DNA from: an uncultured Muribaculaceae bacterium
Lineage (GTDB): Bacteria > Bacteroidota > Bacteroidia > Bacteroidales > Muribaculaceae
DNA length: 7,741 bases
NCBI GenBank assembly: GCA_910579605.1
Contig: CAJTUG010000009.1
Coordinates: 1-7,741 of the forward strand
Direction of reading: 5' to 3'
Within the stretch, counting starts at the first letter, position 1. Every line of letters begins with the position of its first letter. Made by a program: the position numbers and the translations under genes. This document shows, piece by piece, positions 5,806 through 7,741 of this stretch. Below the pieces are notes generated by a model that did not search any database, was not told the origin of the DNA, and saw only the letters and a list, made by a program, of their open reading frames with translations.

Positions 5806-6545
5806 TTGAATACGACTGTCGTTGGTCTGACAATTTAGACCGGAAATTTATACAGGATTTCCGAGAAATGTGCTCAACAGTGTTTAAATACGATTTTACT
5901 GAGGCGGAATTTTCAAGAAAATTCATAAATAATATATATGGTAGATCGGTTTTGGTTGTGGTCTATATTGACGGAAAGCCCTGTGCTGCCAGAGCGTTGT
6001 GGCGAAATGATATAAATGAGCAAGAGGCTTATCAACCTGGAGATACCTGCGTGTTAGAGGTATGTCGTGGTAAAGGTATTTTTCCTGAGATGACAAAGAG
6101 GGCTATTTCAATGATTCCGGAGGATGCTATAATCTATAATTTCCCAAACCAGAACTCATACAGAGGTTATCTTAAGATGGGTTGGACGCTCATTCATGAC
6201 TATCATATGAATTTATTTACCACCTACCACAAATATAATCAAGAACATCCGTATGCAATGGATGATGATTTTGCAGAATGGTGGATTGAAGGGCGAAATC
6301 TCAGGCATATTAGACGTGGGAATCACTATTTCATAGTGGCTAAGCATTCCCGAAGGTTCTGTTATAGGATAGTGGCTGAAGTGAGCGGTAGGATTGCAAT
6401 GAAATTCCCAAAACAACGGTTTGGAATCTTCTTTTATTTAGGTGATAAAGTTCATTGGTACAATAAACGTTTTGCTTCAAATCATGTTGTGACAAAGAAT
6501 CCTGAAATAGGCTACATCCCCACATGGAAGATCGACGCAGTATGA
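5793..6545 (+). CDS. GNAT family acyltransferase with extended C-terminal region
   Basis: A 250-residue protein whose first 140 residues look like a GCN5-related acyltransferase, which moves an acyl group from acyl-CoA to an amine. Landmarks are a β-strand pair around VLVVVYIDGKPCAARALWRN (53-72), GDTCVLEV (83-90), the acyl-CoA pyrophosphate-binding loop C-RGKGIF (R92, G93, K94, G95), and YNFPNQNSYRGYLKMGW (115-131), a GNAT-like end motif. The C-terminal 110 residues are rich in Arg, Lys and aromatic residues (RNLRHIRRGNHYF, then AKHSRRFCYRIV); I cannot assign a domain there. No signal peptide is seen, so a cytoplasmic role is likely. The start at 5793 lies 13 bases inside the deacetylase gene, and the stop overlaps the polymerase start as ATGA. 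Placed directly after a deacetylase, it may re-acylate the freed amine of a repeat-unit sugar. Other possible acceptors are nucleotide-activated amino sugars. Confidence 0.75.
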   Translation: MDSIIEYDCRWSDNLDRKFIQDFREMCSTVFKYDFTEAEFSRKFINNIYGRSVLVVVYIDGKPCAARALWRNDINEQEAYQPGDTCVLEVCRGKGIFPEMTKRAISMIPEDAIIYNFPNQNSYRGYLKMGWTLIHDYHMNLFTTYHKYNQEHPYAMDDDFAEWWIEGRNLRHIRRGNHYFIVAKHSRRFCYRIVAEVSGRIAMKFPKQRFGIFFYLGDKVHWYNKRFASNHVVTKNPEIGYIPTWKIDAV

Positions 6546-7741
6546 GTATCGGTATATTCAAGACTTTGAGCAAGCGTGAATTTTTTTTCATTATTGTTTC
6601 ATACATATACATATTATATTGCGTTTTCCCATTGTTCAGTTATTATGTCCCATTAGATGTACAAACTATATGTGTTGGAACCACTGTTTTGTTGGTGAGT
6701 CTTTATCCTAAGTCTCTATTCAATAAACCGATGTTTTGGTTATTTATTTACCTGTTGATTCTTTTAGTTTATACATTAGCTGGGCGTTATATTCATGTAA
6801 ATGGGGTTAGTAATTTCACGTTACCTGCAAGTAGCAGAATTTTGATCCAAGGTGCTTGGGTTATACCAAGTCTTATGATTGCTTCTATTTTATGTAGGTC
6901 TAAGAAAGAGAATTTATTCAAAATTATTGGGATAGGATCTCTTATAATACTTTTGATTTCCTATATATATATTCTCCCTTTATTAAGTATTTCATCAAAT
7001 ATCCTAAGAGACGGGTTGTTCTCTGAATCTGAATTACATAGACCAGGACTACCAGACTACACTTTAATGCATTCTTATGTGTTGTTGTTACCTGGCATCT
7101 GTTTGGCAATAAAGCTTGGCCGTACTAAATGGCGTGTAATATTTGCAATAATATTAGCACTCACCTATTTTATAATATTAAAGACAGAAGTCTCTACATC
7201 TATAGGCGTTTCTTCAATTTTCATATTATATGTATTTATAATTCAAAAGAAATCTTCCAATAAAACGATAATACTCTTGTCGTTAGGATTATTGTTGTTT
7301 GCTGTTGTCTATTATTCGGGACTGTTACTGACCATAGTTGATTCTTTGTTGCCCCATTTTCAGGGGACTGCTGTGGAATTAAAACTTAGAGATATAAGTA
7401 ATTCTCTTAGTTCAGGCTCAATGACTGGAGAAACTTTAGAAGTTAGGGCTGAAAGACATGATTTATCAAGAAATAGTTTTTTGCAGAATCCAATTTTTGG
7501 AATAGGAACAGATGAGGTGGGAAGACACTCACATGTGCTTGATATTTTAGGTTCAATGGGGCTGTTTGCATTTATCCCATTTTTTATGATTATTTGGACA
7601 ACACTTAAGATGTACCTCCCATATTCTAATTCTCGCATAAGTAATTTAATGCTATATAGTTGCTTTATTATTGCCGGGGTATTTCTATATAGTAAAGGGA
7701 TATTCGGGTCTACCGGTTGGTTGTTCATGTGTGTCATTGCT
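6542..7741 (+). CDS. Wzy/O-antigen ligase-type polysaccharide polymerase, 3' end missing
   Basis: The frame from ATG 6542 runs 400 codons with no stop to the window edge, so the gene is complete at its 5' end and truncated only by the window. It is a polytopic membrane protein with about ten hydrophobic stretches, including roughly 13-35, 40-55, 63-80, 100-117, 126-150, 175-191, 197-213, 220-234, 241-268 and 337-352. A long hydrophilic section lies at 271-335, where Wzy and WaaL proteins have their large periplasmic loop; it contains RAERHDLSRNSF, then NPIFGIGTDE (316-325) and RHSHVLDILGSMGLF (328-342), a pattern shared by O-antigen polymerases and ligases (NPxxGxG followed by an H-S/N-H region). 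Following directly after a Wzx gene, polymerase (Wzy) is the likelier role: joining repeat units en bloc on the periplasmic face. Ligase cannot be excluded. It overlaps the acyltransferase gene as ATGA. A T8 run lies at codons 14-16 (6581-6588). Confidence 0.82.
   Translation, partial: MSIGIFKTLSKREFFFIIVSYIYILYCVFPLFSYYVPLDVQTICVGTTVLLVSLYPKSLFNKPMFWLFIYLLILLVYTLAGRYIHVNGVSNFTLPASSRILIQGAWVIPSLMIASILCRSKKENLFKIIGIGSLIILLISYIYILPLLSISSNILRDGLFSESELHRPGLPDYTLMHSYVLLLPGICLAIKLGRTKWRVIFAIILALTYFIILKTEVSTSIGVSSIFILYVFIIQKKSSNKTIILLSLGLLLFAVVYYSGLLLTIVDSLLPHFQGTAVELKLRDISNSLSSGSMTGETLEVRAERHDLSRNSFLQNPIFGIGTDEVGRHSHVLDILGSMGLFAFIPFFMIIWTTLKMYLPYSNSRISNLMLYSCFIIAGVFLYSKGIFGSTGWLFMCVIA
6581..6588 (+). 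repeat. T8 homopolymer at codons 14-16 of the polymerase gene
   Basis: Eight T bases encode the start of the first hydrophobic segment (EFFFIIV). A one-base length change would end the protein early and stop polymerisation. It could be an incidental product of phenylalanine codons in AT-rich DNA; no variability is shown. Confidence 0.3.

Noticed and set aside
5841..5863. 7-base inverted repeat CGGAAAT/ATTTCCG with a 9-base loop
   Set aside because: Such short arms are expected by chance in several kilobases, and it lies inside the acyltransferase coding sequence.
6213..6612. Two overlapping antisense open frames of 67 and 90 codons
   Set aside because: They lie opposite the acyltransferase and polymerase start and have no recognisable product.
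6962..6972. Alternating TA run
   Set aside because: It encodes YIYI in a membrane segment of the polymerase; a short AT-rich coincidence.
7360..7737. Antisense open frame of 125 codons near the right edge
   Set aside because: It is opposite the conserved loop of the polymerase, whose frame is open throughout with membrane segments and the NPIFGIG motif.

Overview
The window looks like part of a surface-polysaccharide (capsule, exopolysaccharide or O-antigen) biosynthesis operon from a member of the Bacteroidota, probably a gut Bacteroidales. The reasons are: AT-rich coding DNA, starts without a recognisable Shine-Dalgarno sequence, genes packed head to tail with overlapping start and stop codons, and a gene mix typical of Bacteroidales glycan loci (GT4 transferase, F420-hydrogenase-beta-like ferredoxin protein, pyruvyl transferase family protein, Wzx, Wzy). 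The genus cannot be fixed from this sequence. The GC-rich first 196 bases (110 of 196 are G or C) suggest a host with a moderately high-GC chromosome, such as Alistipes- or Muribaculaceae-like bacteria, but that is inference.

Layout, all on the + strand. 2-196: the 3' end of a non-hydrolysing UDP-GlcNAc 2-epimerase, in GC-rich DNA. 197-216: a 20-base junction. From 217 the DNA turns AT-rich and carries an uninterrupted gene train: GT4 glycosyltransferase with a TTG start (217-1416); two-[4Fe-4S] FrhB/FdhB-like protein (1413-2564); polysaccharide pyruvyl transferase family protein (2561-3661); Wzx-type flippase (3654-5018); NodB-type polysaccharide deacetylase (5026-5805); GNAT acyltransferase (5793-6545); and a Wzy/O-antigen-ligase-type polymerase that runs off the window (6542 to the end). 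There is no gene-free stretch over 300 bases, and I see no RNA gene, insertion sequence, CRISPR array or terminator.

Working model (inference). The epimerase supplies an activated amino sugar. The GT4 enzyme adds one residue of the lipid-linked repeat unit on the cytoplasmic face. The ferredoxin-like protein and the pyruvyl transferase homologue modify the unit. The deacetylase and GNAT protein may exchange the acyl group on an amino sugar. Wzx flips the finished unit and Wzy polymerises it in the periplasm. The initiating phosphoglycosyltransferase, further glycosyltransferases, chain-length control and outer-membrane export must lie outside the window.

The most interesting parts are the coupled FrhB-like/pyruvyl-transferase pair, whose redox chemistry in glycan synthesis is to my knowledge not established; the overlapping deacetylase-acyltransferase pair; and the sharp composition break with a TTG start at the edge of the AT-rich cassette.
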